This document shows, piece after piece, positions 34,278 through 46,978 of a DNA stretch of 64,000 nt (positions are counted from its first letter, which is position 1; the number at the start of each line of letters is the position of its first letter). The translations under genes were made by a program, and so were the position numbers. This stretch comes from Rhizophagus clarus. Its lineage: Eukaryota > Glomeromycota > Glomeromycetes > Glomerales > Glomeraceae. The DNA is taken from contig BLAL01000228.1 of the NCBI GenBank assembly GCA_015698045.1, positions 857,001 to 921,000 on the forward strand, given 5' to 3'. Under the pieces are notes generated by a model. It worked only from the letters and a program-made list of their open reading frames with translations. It searched no databases and was not told where the DNA came from.

Positions 34278-34470
34278 ATTAACTTTTATAAAAAAAAAAA
34301 AAAAAAATTTGAATTCATACACATATTAAAAAAAAAAAATTTGAATTCATACACATTATTAAAAAAAAATTCTTGATTTATTTTCATATTGTTTCTCGGT
34401 ATTCAATGAATTAACTTTTATAAAAAAAAAAAAAAAATTTGAATTCATCCACATATTAAAAAAAAAATTC
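34278..34470. repeat. Direct repeat of AATTTGAATTCATACACAT units
   Basis: Three units of A-run plus TTTGAATTCAT(A/C)CACAT occur at about 34305, 34339 and 34436. The first and third are each preceded by ATTAACTTTTATAAA, so about 130 bp was duplicated. Confidence 0.7.
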
Positions 34471-34637
34471 TATTTTTTTCCATATTGATTCGGGTGATTT
34501 GAAAGAATTTTAATTATAGTTTTATTTGGTTGTGTGAAACGACGCACAAAATGGATCTACAAAAAGGGGTTTTATATAATTATAGTACGTTTCGGATTCG
34601 GAAATCCCTTAAACTTTAAAAATTGGTCACATCCTTT

Positions 34638-34639
<2 letters not shown>

Positions 34640-34668
<29 letters not shown>

Positions 34669-34805
34669 TTTTTTTTTTTTTTTTTTTTTTTTTTTTCTTC
34701 TTTATTCTTTTTTTTTTTTTATATAAATTTCCAAAAAAAAAAAAAAAATTTTTTTTTCATATATATATATAGAAAGAGAGAGAGAAAGAGAAAGAAGGAA
34801 AAGAA
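34640..34805 (+). promoter_or_regulatory. Simple-sequence and purine-rich tract just upstream of the PARP-like gene
   Basis: (TTTA)n at about 34638-34670 is followed by T runs, a short TA repeat and then a strict G/A tract (GAAAGAGAGAGAGAAAGAGA, about 34771-34805). It ends about 47 bp before the start codon. Such tracts are common in nucleosome-poor promoters; the regulatory role here is inference. Confidence 0.35.
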
Positions 34806-34851
34806 TTGATTTTAATTTAATTTTATTATTATTTTGGTTGGTTGTTTAATC

Positions 34852-35868
34852 ATGGCTCAAAATTGTGAAGTAAAAAACGAAATTTCAATCATTCAGAATG
34901 ATTTATCACCTTGTGTACTTTCTGATACAAAAAAATCATTCTCATCCCGTTTAACGCAATTAATCCGACGCGACCCGACAAAGAATTCTTCTAACCCTTC
35001 ACAAAAACCGACAAAGATTTACAAAACAGAAATGATATTATTAAACCCTACTGATCCAAAATATATTTCAATTAAATCATCATTTAAAGGTCGACCACTT
35101 TCACAATCAAAAATTCTTGGAATATTTGAATTACGTATGCCAACCAAACTTGAAGAACGTCATGAAACTTATAAAAAAAGTTTAAGTAAAATAACCAAAA
35201 AAAGTATTAAGGAAGTTACTCATCAAATGTTTCATGGTACCACTTCAAATTGTTCACCTGAAAGGTTTATTGAAGAATTGATTTATAATCAAGAGAAAGA
35301 TGAAGAAATTGTTAAAGAATATCATGTTGAAAGAAAATTTTGTGGAAAAGATTGTGGATTATGTGGAATCATACAACAAGGAAATAGAACAAAGTATACA
35401 AAAACTAAGAGTTTATTTAGGAAAAATCGTAAGTACATTCATTATATATATGCTTGTAAATGTGAAACGAATGCTTTTTTTTTTAAAAAAAAAAAAAATT
35501 TTAAATTTTAGGTATGTGGTTTGCAAATGATCCGTATACGTCGCTTTATTATTGTAATGGCGTAGTATTAAAGTCGGTGAAATCTATGTTCGTGGTTGAC
35601 GTCATAAAAAAGAATCCGGGAGAAGTTTTAATTGTAAATAAAGAAAGGGTAAGCGTATATTGATTGACGTGATTCTTTTTTTTTTTTTACGATGATATTA
35701 TAATTTTCTTCTTTTCTATAGGCAGCTTTACCTAGATTTTTAATATTATTTGAGTTATCAGGTGATCATTTCAACAATCATTAAAATGAAAAAAAAAATA
35801 TCGATCATTCCTAATAATATTTTGTATTTTTCTTCTTTTTAATATCAGAATGTTATCGCAGTACATGA
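34852..35868 (+). CDS. PARP-like ADP-ribosyltransferase-fold protein, four exons
   Basis: Exons are 34852-35428, 35512-35648, 35722-35761 and 35849-35868, joined by GT-AG introns of 73-87 bp into a 257-residue protein. The ATG at 34852 was chosen because the open frame further upstream has no ATG. The C-terminal half has the PARP catalytic-fold layout of fungal proteins: MFHGTTSNC (His128 of the HGT motif), a Cys-rich block CGKDCGLCGI (164-173), then WFANDPYTSLYYC (195-207) with the likely second-site Tyr, and a final strand EVLIVNKE with Glu237 as a candidate third residue. The N-terminus is Ser/Thr/Lys-rich. It would bind NAD and might modify proteins. Activity is uncertain because the third motif is short and the domain is small. 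Confidence 0.6.
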
Positions 35869-35879
35869 TTTTAAAACTA

Positions 35880-36870
35880 TTTTTTGGGGGGGGGACATTT
35901 TTTTTTTTTTGTTCTTTTACAACAAATTTTGGGTCATATTTTGTAAATTAATAGATTAAATTCGAATGTTATTATGTATTTCTTCGTTTTGATTTCATTT
36001 TGTAATATAGTAAATTTTTGTAATATCTATTATTATATTTGTTAACTATAACGGCAAATTATAATTGGCTATATAATTTTGAAACAAATGTAATAAATGT
36101 GATACATGTTTCAAATTTTAATTTAATTATGATATTTGTTACCAATCAAAAAAAACATGTATTACGACATCGCGTTGCATGAAAATCATCTTTCGATCTT
36201 AATCAAGAATAGTTTGAATAGTTTAAATGATTCTAGGGGAAATCTCATACACGTTTGCATGTCAAATTATTAATAAGCCATGTGGTGTTATATGACTAAT
36301 TTTTTTTTTTTTTTTTTTTGGAAACGTCGTTATTTATAAATGTCATCCTTTATAAAGTCATATCATAACGTAAATTGTAATGTGCGCATCTTTTAGGAAT
36401 CAATAACTCAAATTTATGTACATTTTATTTTATTATTAAAATTTTCCACGATGAATGAAATGGAAGAGAAAAAGTACAAATAAAATAAGAAATATACTAC
36501 TAACTATATTTTTTTAAATAATAATTATATAAATAATATCTAATCGATACCTGATTGATCCTTCAATTCCTTGTAAACCATTTCCATGGACTTTGGGTCC
36601 ATCATTACTATTATATTTTGTTATTAAAGTGATTTTCATATTTAAATTTATGGGAGTAATTGGTAACAATGTGTATATTGGAATTTTGATAGAAATTTCT
36701 ATATTAATACAGCCTATCATCTACTGGATTATTTCATTATACTATAATAACTTTTGTATTTACTATAATGAATGATCTTTAAAGTTGTTAATATACTATT
36801 AATTTTTTTTTTTTTGATTTTATTATTATTTTTACCATCATTGAAATTCCTAACCAAGTTTCTCTATTTC
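35880..36870. other. Mostly non-coding AT-rich region
   Basis: It has a G run (GGGGGGGG near 35887) and T runs. A less AT-rich patch near 36550-36610 encodes on the minus strand YNSNDGPKVHGNGLQGIEGS, which may be a gene relic. Nothing else is seen. Confidence 0.4.
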
Positions 36871-36873
36871 CGT

Positions 36874-37110
36874 TCAACTTGTTGGGTCGTGGATCTGGTA
36901 AGAAATCGCCTCCGAATTCTGCGAGCCACGCTCACCCAGAATTAGGTGGAGAACTATATTAGTATCAGCCGCAGATTTCCTCACCAGATCTAAACTTCGG
37001 CTATTGAATTCCAAAAATTCTCGTCTGTTCCTACCAAATGTGTTAATAATATTCGCCGACTTCTTCTGTGATGTTCGGAAGATGACATGATAAATTCGTT
37101 CAGAACGTTC
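36874..37110 (-). pseudogene. Unrecognised coding relic of about 79 codons
   Basis: On the minus strand this stretch is open and less AT-rich than its flanks. It reads ERSERIYHVIFRTSQKKSAN, later FGRNRREFLEFNSRSLDLV, and ends SYQIHDPTS and a stop. There is no start codon, and a stop lies immediately upstream. It is either an internal exon or a remnant of a gene or transposon. Family unknown. Confidence 0.3.
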
Positions 37111-37119
37111 CTAACCATA

Positions 37120-38880
37120 TCATATTCTTATTACTGTCAATATGTAAGTATGATGGCAGAAGTTGGTCCTGAATATTTAAAATTCATGCATAACTGAATA
37201 CAATATTGAGAAACTAATCAAGCTAATCAAGTATGTACATTATATTATATCTAAATCAATAACCTTTGATTATAATAAAAGATATATGTACTTTTTCGTT
37301 CTTTCCAAATGAATAAGACATTAAACAAGAAATTTAACTTATGCCTATGATTTCATCACTCAAAGACATAAAATGCAAGAAGGATAATGGACAAGTATGA
37401 GTCACAAATCTTCCTGTTACAGTAATGGTAATTTAAAGTTTCATTTTATTTATTTTAGATTGATATCAGTTGCTAGCTTGGATGCTCTCTTTCCTTTAAT
37501 TCTAACAGTAATTATACAATCACCTTCAGTTTAATGTTTCATTTTTATATTAAATAATGTACTAATATTTATTTTGATAACAAAGTTGACCGGATCTGTA
37601 CTTTGTTTAACCTATAGTACATGTGAAAGAGAAATTGTAATAAAAATTTTCTCTTTTTTTATACAAATTAGGATAATTTTTCTATAAAAAAAATATAAAA
37701 AAGGGTGAACAATAAAATCTATTACTTGATTCATACCGAAAACAAGCTCACAATTGCTACTATAATTTATAATCAATAATATTATTTATTACTTTTTAAA
37801 TAATCTAATCGTTTCTTTAATATATCATTTTGATTCCCTATTGACATTATTGACATCTTAAAAAATTATGCCAATGTAATGTTCTCAATTGATGTCTGAT
37901 TCTTTTCCTTTTAATCACATGTATTAATATATGTATTTTTAACGTAATGTAATATTTAAGTAGGATATCAATTTGTTACATGTTAATACTATTAATATCT
38001 ACATGACTGCACTTGTGCCCTTATCTTGTACACGGAAATATTAAAAGTAAAGAAAAGTGAACAATATAATATATCATTGACGACTAATAAATGGAAACCT
38101 AGATGTAATAAACCACATGAAATCATGAGTTTATATGAAATGAATGATATTTAATATTATTGTTAAGCAGGTCCTGATCATGCGTGATAAAAATTAGTCT
38201 TTTTTTGCTTTCTTACATTTTCCCATACGCGTACTTTGAATTAATGTGTACATGTTGATTGTGGATAATGGATCGGAAAATATTTTGCATGACTTTTCAA
38301 TAATTTGGCGGGCCATACAATGACTCGGATCGGATATTCAATTTCTATTTCTTATTTTATAGTCTTGGATGTAATTTTTTAATATTAAGAAAAAGTACAA
38401 AAAAAAAATACAGCCATTTAATTATTTAACGAATTATTTAATAGTTGTATTATATTATTCCTATTACTACTAAAAAATTTCATGCTAATTTATATGAAGT
38501 TTATGTATCCGGCTTAAATTATCATATTTTATATTTGAATTCATTAAGATAAACGTAAAAAAATTTGAGAAATAAAATGATTCGAACTAACCGATACTGT
38601 TTTAAATCACAATCTTGCAACATAGACGCAAGATTCTGTTAACTTTACTAAAATAACGAATAACTTTGGCTAACCAATGTTATCGTCAATTAATATAATC
38701 AAAAATTTAGTGCCGATCGATCAAAATTTATAATTCGAGCCAAAATTGGAACTAAAAAATTTTACTAATACAATAAATTCACGTGATCAATTAAATTTAA
38801 TCGCGAGTTTTTGATCGAGTTTTGACTGAGCAAGCTAAATTTTTCATTCAATCATCAATTACTAATTTTTGAGTCAATTA
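37120..38880. other. AT-rich region with old repeats
   Basis: No gene. At 38600-38635 a perfect 8-bp stem (CAATCTTG...CAAGATT type) lies next to a tRNA-T-arm-like GATTCGAACTAACC. Around 38690-38830 are degenerate GCCGATC/GAGCCAAAATT units like those in the element at 13968-14272. Confidence 0.4.
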
Positions 38881-38889
38881 AATATCCTA

Positions 38890-39275
38890 ATTCATGCTGC
38901 AATTCAACGATTCCTTCAATCTCCAGTAAATCAAAATCTACCTTATCACGAAGTTCCTACTCTCGGTAATTCATTATTAACAATTCGTCATCAGAGTGAT
39001 ATTTTGGAATTAATCAATTAATGGAGATCTTACAATCATTTCTTATATGAAAAACATGAAAGGAATGAGAAAAAAAGATTCTCAAGAAGAAAATTTATGA
39101 TTCATTGAGGAAGACTGAATTTTCTAAAGAAGGAATTTGGGAAATTTTTTTACTTCATGGATGGAGTACAAACTATAAATTGAACAAATTAATTGATGTT
39201 AAATTAAAAAGATTAGAAGATATCCCTGAAAAAAAAATTGATCCGTTCTCATATTCCGTGTTTTTTTCATGAAAG
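38890..39275 (+). pseudogene. Decayed host coding sequence, family unknown
   Basis: Plus-strand frames alternate but read like protein: LPYHEVPTLGNSLLTIRHQS, then KKIYDSLRKTEFSKEGIWEI, FLLHGWSTNYKLNKLIDVKL and KRLEDIPEKKIDPFSYSVFF. At least three stops or frame changes interrupt it (near 39017, 39047 and 39105). Function unknown. Confidence 0.4.
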
Positions 39276-39279
39276 GTTT

Positions 39280-40040
39280 ACATTGACGGAATTTACAAAT
39301 ATAAATCATAGAAATTATCTAACTTGTTTACATTTTTCCGAACTTTTTCATAAAAGTCTCATTTTCACGGAACTTTTACAAAATCACAGATAAGTTTTTT
39401 ACGGGAAGAGGGTTGGTTGCGCATTTTTCTTTATATTTACTATATAATTAATATACTGTATCCACTATAAAATTATAAGTAATACAAAAAAAATTAATCA
39501 TGGGTATAATAAGAATTAAATACAGTATTACTGTTAACAAGATTTGAGATTGTTGTAAAATTCTCATTAAGGTATGTTTTATTTTTGGAGGTTCAGCCCA
39601 AAATCAATTTTTAGCCTGAATATCTATAAATAGACAATTAAAATTTTTTTGCCGGGTTATAATGATGATTATACGTATTAGAAGTTTTTCACGGTTTTTT
39701 TTTCTTTTTTAGTAGATCATTTAGACTAACCTAAAATAGTACCTTTTTCTTATTCCGAAGTGTATATACAAAGATTTTCCAAAAATAAATTCTTTTTAAG
39801 GTTCTTTATTATAAAGTAATAACTTTATTTGTTGTAAATAAATAAGTCGGTACAATTCATACTGACAATGGAAAGTTCGTGTGTGACAATTTTCTTGATT
39901 ACTACGCCATATTTATTCATATAATACATGACTAACCTTTCATTGTCAAAAAATGCACCGAAAAAAAAAATTTTTTTTTTTTTTTTTTTTTTTTACTTTT
40001 TCCCTCCCAATAATAAAAACAAACTAAAAAAAAAAAAAAT
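39280..40040. other. AT-rich intergenic region
   Basis: No gene. An A run followed by about 22 T at 39961-39992 and further A runs lie just upstream of the membrane-protein gene. Confidence 0.5.
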
Positions 40041-40057
40041 ATAATAATAATAATAAT

Positions 40058-41008
40058 ATGAAAATGCAAGATTTACAGGACGATAAAAGAAGCTCAAATA
40101 ATTCATTTTCGAGTAAAAGAGCATCTCTTCGCATATCTACAGTTACGATAAATTCAGACACGGCCACGCCGCCACCTGTTTATTTTACGACGACAATTAA
40201 TGATCCTCCTATGCCAGTACGTCGTAATTCTTCTCGTTCCAAATATTATCAAAGAAGTTTAAAAAATATAAATCATCCATCTCTTGATTTAGAGGAAAAT
40301 TTTTCTTTGCTTGATAATTTAAGTCTTTATGATAAAATATTTGATACTGTCTCATTTAATAATTCAAATGCAAATGAAAATAATCAAAAAGAAAAAGGAA
40401 ATCTATTAGTAACAGAAAATATAGAAGAAATAAAACGTTCTAATCCTTTATCAAATCCTTATGATTCATCTTGGATTCCTGAACCATATTCTTCAAGCCC
40501 AATTTTATCAAGATTTTCTCTTTTAGAACCTAATAAAAGTAATTCACCTCCTAACTTGGATAATAATAATAATAAGAAAAAAGTTAGATTTATTACTCAA
40601 TCATCAAATTTATCACAAATTGACGAATCTCAGACTGATGAAATTGATGAATCACAATTACAATCCTCATCTGGTTCAGAAGATAATAACGTAGATACTG
40701 ATTTGAATGCAACCGAAAAGGGTGAAGAACATAAATCTAATAAACTAAAATCATGGAAAGATTTATGGGAAATGTCTTGGAGAGATAAGGAAACAAAAAA
40801 ATTCACGAAAAAGTTTTGGCTGACGTTTGTATTTATTATTTTTTTAATCTTATTAGCAGCAATTATTGGTACGTACATTGAATTTAAGATGATTTTTTTT
40901 TTTTTACAAAAAAATTAATTCGTTCATAAAATATTATTTATTATAGGAATTTGTCTTCATAATAAATCCACTCATCAAATAATATCGAATAAAACTAATT
41001 CAAAATAA
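40058..41008 (+). CDS. Single-pass membrane protein with long Ser/Asn-rich cytosolic N-terminus, two exons
   Basis: Exons are 40058-40868 and 40947-41008, with a 78-bp GTACGT-TAG intron, giving 290 residues. The first about 245 residues are disordered and rich in Ser, Asn, Pro and Asp (RKSS-type basic patches, PPPVYFTTTINDPPMPVRR, then SLLDNLSLYDKIF). A cluster SWKDLWEMSWRDKETKKF precedes one strong membrane helix (WLTFVFIIFLILLAAIIG, about 254-271), and a short tail rich in polar residues follows. The layout suggests a type II or tail-anchored protein. No family is recognised; the conserved Trp-rich juxtamembrane block is the best handle. Splicing is preferred because it avoids a K/F-rich read-through end. 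Confidence 0.6.
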
Positions 41009-41014
41009 TATAAT

Positions 41015-41675
41015 TTTCTTAAAAAAAAAAAAAAAAGAAACCTTTTAATTCTGGTAATTAAGTTTCAGTATTGTACCAAGTAGTCATAGTTTAGCAGGTT
41101 TTGTACTCGAAATATTTTAGTATCTTTAAAAAACATACAGTATATCTTAATTTTGTATTTATTATTAAAATACTCCAAAATGTAATATATTCATAAAAAT
41201 AAAAATATTAAAATTGTATATTTGTATTAAAATTGTTTAAAGTAGCGTGGGCATTGATGTATTTACAGTAAGTATATAGTACGTGGAATATTTTAATATT
41301 TTCTAACATTGATAACTTAATTTTGTATTTTGGCATTAAAATGTATTCACAATAAAAATACCAAAATTGTATATTTGTACCCAAATATAAGATTGTTGAG
41401 GTATAGTTTTATTAAATAGAAAAGATTATCAAAATCATTGTTACACGTCTTATTTCTAAATTTATAAATTTAAAAAGAGATAAGTAAACTTTATAAACCT
41501 GATTGTTACAAAATGAGATCAACAAAAACAAAGAAATACGCCCCAAAAGAAATGCTTTTATTAAAATTCGAAATATTTCGAATATTCCGTTTATTTTCTT
41601 GCCTTTTTTTTAAGAAAAAAAAAGAAAATTTTTTCTTATTATATCATCATCATAATAATAATAGTAATAAAAAAA
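41015..41675. other. AT-rich intergenic region
   Basis: No gene. Several near repeats of an AATTTTGTATTT...AAAATTGTATATTTGTA type word occur at 41145-41390. Confidence 0.5.
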
Positions 41676-41679
41676 AAAA

Positions 41680-42213
41680 ATGACAACCGATATAACGTTA
41701 GCAATAATGGCATTATCTATATGTCTTTGGGTACTTGTAATACACATCCAAACTCCGGTTGAACTGTTATTTCACATGAATATCAACGAAAATAATTCGG
41801 TAATAACGGGTTCTGATAATACTAATACGTACGTAAACCTATATCAAGAAAATATTCCGATAAGATGTAAAATAACAAAAATGATAAAAAGTAAATCTAT
41901 GAATGATGAGAATACACTAGGAATTATTAATTTCTCACAATTCCCAAATGGAATTATTCAAGTTTCGGGAGAAATCAATAATGTTACTCGTCATGATTTT
42001 TTCAACTTTTATTTTGAAATTAAAGCTTTTGATGATACTAGAATTATAATTGGAAATGATAAATTATTTATTAAAAAAGAAGAAAAAGTTATATATTTTA
42101 TTTTTGTTACAAAATTATTTTCAATTGATAATAAATGTAATCCTAATCATAGAAAGATACGAAAAAATATTATTATTGGAAAGGAATTTGATGTTTATAT
42201 TAAGGAAAAATGA
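41680..42213 (+). CDS. Cu/Zn-superoxide-dismutase-like protein without metal ligands, membrane-anchored or secreted
   Basis: This 177-residue single-exon protein starts with a hydrophobic segment (ITLAIMALSICLWVLVIHI, about residues 5-22) fitting a signal peptide or anchor. The following part resembles the first strands of Cu/Zn SOD: GIINFSQFPNGIIQVSGEI aligned with the SOD GVVxFxQ...VxVxGxI block. It then has NNVTRHDFFNFYFEIKAFDD where SOD has GLTPGxHGFHVHEFGD. The copper-binding His residues are absent, so dismutase activity is not expected. Asn-rich N-linked-type sites are present. The end is Lys/Ile-rich. The relation to SOD is inferred by eye. Confidence 0.45.
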   Translation: MTTDITLAIMALSICLWVLVIHIQTPVELLFHMNINENNSVITGSDNTNTYVNLYQENIPIRCKITKMIKSKSMNDENTLGIINFSQFPNGIIQVSGEINNVTRHDFFNFYFEIKAFDDTRIIIGNDKLFIKKEEKVIYFIFVTKLFSIDNKCNPNHRKIRKNIIIGKEFDVYIKEK

Positions 42214-42219
42214 ATAATT

Positions 42220-42870
42220 ATATTATATTATTATTTCATTCGACGACAAAGATAATAAAATTTATTTAATAAGAATATTTCTAATTTTAGTTTTCGTAAT
42301 TTGCATCCAATAGTTCCCAAAATTATTAAGATCTTTTACCAGCATTACAACAATTTTGACCCGAATTAGAACCTCAGTCGGCATTATGTCAAGGCTGTAG
42401 TACTGCATTTGAATAAGACGGGGATTAACGGTTCTCGATTTCAAAAATCACGTAGCACAGACTTCACGTAGCACACCAGAACTGAGCCAGAAAAATCTAG
42501 GCCAGAATTATGGTTAACTTCTTAATTCGAGTCAAAATGATCTTCGGCCAGAATTACATAATAATTAGGTTTGTCATATTTGTTACAAAAATTTATTTTA
42601 CGGATAGTTTATTTATGTGTCATGTATTTATAGCGGTTGTCTTTCTTTTTTTTTGTTTGTGTAGTTTGTGTATTGTATATCATTACTATTTACTTTTAAT
42701 TAATTACCGATCATTAAATGTGATACAGTTAGAGACTAAATATTAAATGCATGATTGATTATATTAACTATTAATTAACAATATCATTATTTATTTGCCT
42801 ATTTGCCTATTTTTAATTAATTTCTGAATTCATGAAAGAAGTCGTATTTTATCGAAATAATTGATCGTTC

Positions 42871-42913
<43 letters not shown>

Positions 42914-43500
42914 TTGGATAAGATGTTATTACAAGTTGAATCGTTGTGATCTTACTAGAGAGTAGTATTATAGCGACTGTAAATTGAATTAAATATAGTT
43001 TGAAATCATACCTTCTTTCTCAATCGATTTCCTTCTTCCACGTATGCTACTTATGCACGAATAAGCACAATTAAGTGAACGTTTTATTTTTAATAAAATC
43101 TGCAACAAAGATCAGGCAGAATAATTATAGAAATCTTTGTTATTAATATAAGTTACTTTTTCATGTCGTATCGTTTAACGTTTGTTTACCTTTTGTATTT
43201 GTATCAGCATCTATTAAGAATAAATTTAATATATGTTTGTTATTAATACTAGTATTTATAGTAATACAATAATGTCAAACTGCCATTTTCTTTGGTTGAT
43301 GCATTCGCTTTGTTCCAGAAACAGTAATTATGTAAACACCTGCATATTTGGCTGGTAGCACGATTCACAACATTATCGATATTATAAACATCTAAAATAT
43401 TTTAGTAATCGTGTTATAAAATTTTTTTTTTTTTTGATGTTTATTATTAGCCTATTATCTGTCCTTTTTAATAAATAATACTTACGTTATCCCTATTGTA
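42220..43500. other. AT-rich region with repeat relic and long A tract
   Basis: At 42340-42560 are units such as GGCCAGAATTA and GTCGGCATTATG in several orientations, like the interior of the 13968-14272 element. A tract of about 38 A lies at 42873-42910. No gene. Confidence 0.45.
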
Positions 43501-43569
43501 TGAAATTTTACCGGCAGAAACTGAAGCCGAATACTCTCTTTAAGGTAACAAGCAACAAAGTAAAAAAAA

Positions 43570-44095
43570 AAAAGAACAGTAAACTTTATTTATAGTATGA
43601 GGACGACGAACTACTGAAAAAACAAAGGAAACCAAGGAGCGTAGTGATACGCAGAACGCAGCCTATAAGGTTGGTCTAATCAAAAAGGCGGCTGTTCACA
43701 CCAAAAAAGGTAAATTATATATATATATATTTTTTTTTAAAAAAAAAGATCAAGTGAGGCCATAAATTAATATGAATACGCCAAGGCTACTGAATAGAGG
43801 CGAGCCTTAAACTTTAATTCATTTACGTACTAACTGACAAAGCAGGGCAATATACCATATAGTTACAACTAAAACTATTGTGATCTAGACGAATCCCGGC
43901 GTAACCTTAGAAAAAAAACGAGGCTTCACAGTTTGAGCATACGCACTGGGTAAAAGGAAAATAAAAGGGAAAGAAAAAATACATCAAAATGATCAAACTG
44001 ATCTGGGTATTTAGAGTGAGAACCGCTCATCAGCCTACACCACACGAGGACGGAGGATCTTCCACCACAACACCTTTGACTAAGCTGCTAAAAAA
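43570..44095 (-). mobile_element. SINE-like or short retroposon copy 1
   Basis: Read on the minus strand, the head (44090-44024) contains GCTTAGTCAAAGGTGTTGTG, a box-A-like segment, and GGTTCTCACTC, a box-B-like segment. It shares a head of about 70 bp with 52444-52371. An AATAAA word lies near the far end (about 43601). The region is markedly less AT-rich than its flanks. No coding capacity is seen. The family assignment is tentative. Confidence 0.45.
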
Positions 44096-44339
44096 AACAA
44101 AAAAACCAAAAAAAATATAAATATATCCAAAGACCGTTTCTTCGTCTTCTCATATTTAAAAAAAATTGGTTAAGCCATCACGTAGTCCAGTAAGCATTTC
44201 GAAAACTGTTGTTTCATATAATGTGTGAGACTAGACTGGCAAAGTTAGTAACATCTAACAAAGAAAAAACAGCTCTCTCCAAGTAGTTTTAAGAGAGCTT
44301 TAACTAAAAAAGGTAAATTATATTAGCCACCATATAATT

Positions 44340-46690
44340 CACTAAATTCAGAATGTGCGTTTCAGTCACGTGATTACGTAAAGAGTAGACGATCGAGTGT
44401 AAATTAAGTATAAATTAATAGTCAATTGTTATTTATTAATAACCCATATATTACAATATTTATAATTATTACTATTTCTTGGCATCTCTGTGAGATAGAT
44501 ATTAAATAATACTTTCTATAGAACCAATAATAAGTAATTAACATTTAATATATATGATACGTTTGAATCATCTGATGTGTATTAAAATGGATCTACAATG
44601 CAGGTTTCAAAAAATTATTATTTAGGATATCAATCAAGTTGAAATTTGATTAAATTTTTGAATCAAAAATTAAGAAATCCTAATAAAGTTACAATATTAA
44701 AATATTTAATGTTACCTAAAATTTTAAAATTTTTCGAAATCGAAAAAAAAAAAAAATTTTAACATGAATTATATTATATTATACTAGGCACTAACCTCCG
44801 CTCAATACGGACTTTTTCCTATAATTAGATTTCCTTATTAATTTTCAGAAATTAAAGTAATGTCAATAACAATAATCAATTAAAACTGTGACACATTTAT
44901 TGATTATTAATTAATGAAATATAGTAATGATATACAATTCGGATAATATGTAGGGAAACTTATAATCAAATCTAAAAATAAATTGCTTTAAATAGCGATG
45001 AATTTGTGATAAATTTCGTTTACACTAAAATATTATTATTAACGCAATTTAGTAGAATTGGCACGATATCTAATTCCTGAATACGTCATTGAAAAAAATT
45101 GGGCGTTAAATGATATACTTTTATTTATATGATCGTTTTCCATCAATCCATCATTTATTTTTCATATACGCATATTAACGATAGTCCTATTTGTTCATAA
45201 ACAAATACTTTAGCAACTTACAAATAAAAATTTCCTTTCGTTAAATAAGTAAATCTAAATTTTCCTTTCGTTAAATCTAAATTTTCCTTTCGTTAAATAA
45301 AAATTTCCTTTCGTTATGTAAATATGTCAATATGTTAAATAATATATAGTTAATATATAATTAAAAAAAATTTTTTTTTATAATATGAAATATCATTGAA
45401 GATTATTAAATACTAGGTACGTGTCTGATGTTTTTTGAACATAAAAAATAGAGATACAACGCAATTAATTTCGCTGGGTACTTCAGCCATTATTATTAAC
45501 ATAATGTAATCAATAAGATATTTAACTCAGCATCATCTAATTATTAAATGCTCGGGTTGATCTTGATTATTCGAATATTGGAATTCTTTCAATAATGTAT
45601 TATTACAAATTTTAGAATTAGTTCCGATCACCTTATAAAGATCGCTACTAAAGTTTAAGCAATTTCTTCATCTGTATCAAATTTCATTAGTTAAAAAGAA
45701 TCGTACAAAAAGAAACAATGTAAATATAATTTTAAATTCTATTTGTTTATTACTTTTCACTTGTTCGATTAGCCATTTCTTCGAATGATTTTCGCGAGGG
45801 ACTCTATTTTTGTTTAGTTCTCACATTTCTTCGTAACTTTGTGTAAAAAATAGCCAATAACATTTTTACAACAATAAATTTTTATGTTATAAATAAATTG
45901 TTAATTTTTTAAAAAACTCACATTTTGGACTAGAACTCTGGTTAAGTAGAAATCAATTTAGTTTGCCATAATAATAATAAAAAAAAATAGAATCTAAAAT
46001 CAAAGTCTATTAGATTCTGAAATTAAAAAATAAATTATGTATTATAAACTATATATAACAAAAAGTACAAATACTTAAACATACGCACGAACTTGCTTTC
46101 AAGTCATGGCAATAGTCCGCATTCCACAGTAACTTGAAAAATCGCGTTACGCGCGCGTTATTTTATTTAGGCTCAACTTATTTATTAGTCATACTATAAA
46201 CTTTTAGGTTTTTAAAAAATTCTCATTTTCATTTCTTTCGCCCCTATTTACCGAAGTCTTGTTAGAGTTGTCAGATCCTGTGTATTTTTGGTTCATTTAT
46301 CCAAAGATAAATCTTCTAATAGTTCTTGTTAAAATAAAGAATCACTTTTCCTTGTAGGTACATCTTTAAATTTGGATATGACTCTTGAACAACTATATTA
46401 AGTTACGGAACACCTTGTAGAATTTATCATAACATAAGGATTTTAAGGCAAGTATTTCCGTTGTAAGGGCAGGCCGTGATTATTATATACGCTAGAATTA
46501 CAATATATTCATTTTTTGAAAATAGGATCTTGATGAACTTCAAGTTATAGTCGTCGAGAAAGAATAAACTCTTTTATGTCCAATTCTTACATCTTTGCAT
46601 CTTCTTCCTATAATATAATAAATAATGATGATATAGCTTGAAATTCAAATACGCACGTTTCATTATGTAATAATTAGCTAAAGAAAAATT
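44340..46690. other. Long AT-rich region without gene
   Basis: The only clear structure is four direct copies of an AAATTTTCCTTTCGTTAAAT type unit at about 45225-45320. Confidence 0.5.
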
Positions 46691-46978
46691 TTTTTAAGAC
46701 AATACGTCACAATTTAATATATTTCCGTGAAAAATTAAATTGTATTTATTTGATATAAAATTTTTATATGCACGTGAATTTATAATAAGCGTTATATACT
46801 TTTCAAACAATAACTGGGCTTTGTAATGATGACTTGTGTTGGGAATAACATGGACACATCTTTTAAGTGAAAATAATATTATTGTTAGGGAGAAAAAATG
46901 TACATTTTTCATCCCATACAGTTGGAATGATGAGCTTATAATACTCTTACACGAAAAAATAAATTCACTTATCTACCA

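Noticed and set aside
38560-38640. tRNA gene suggested by GGTTAGTTCGAATC on the minus strand
   Set aside because: Only a T-arm-like word and one unrelated hairpin are present; no acceptor stem or anticodon arm can be formed.
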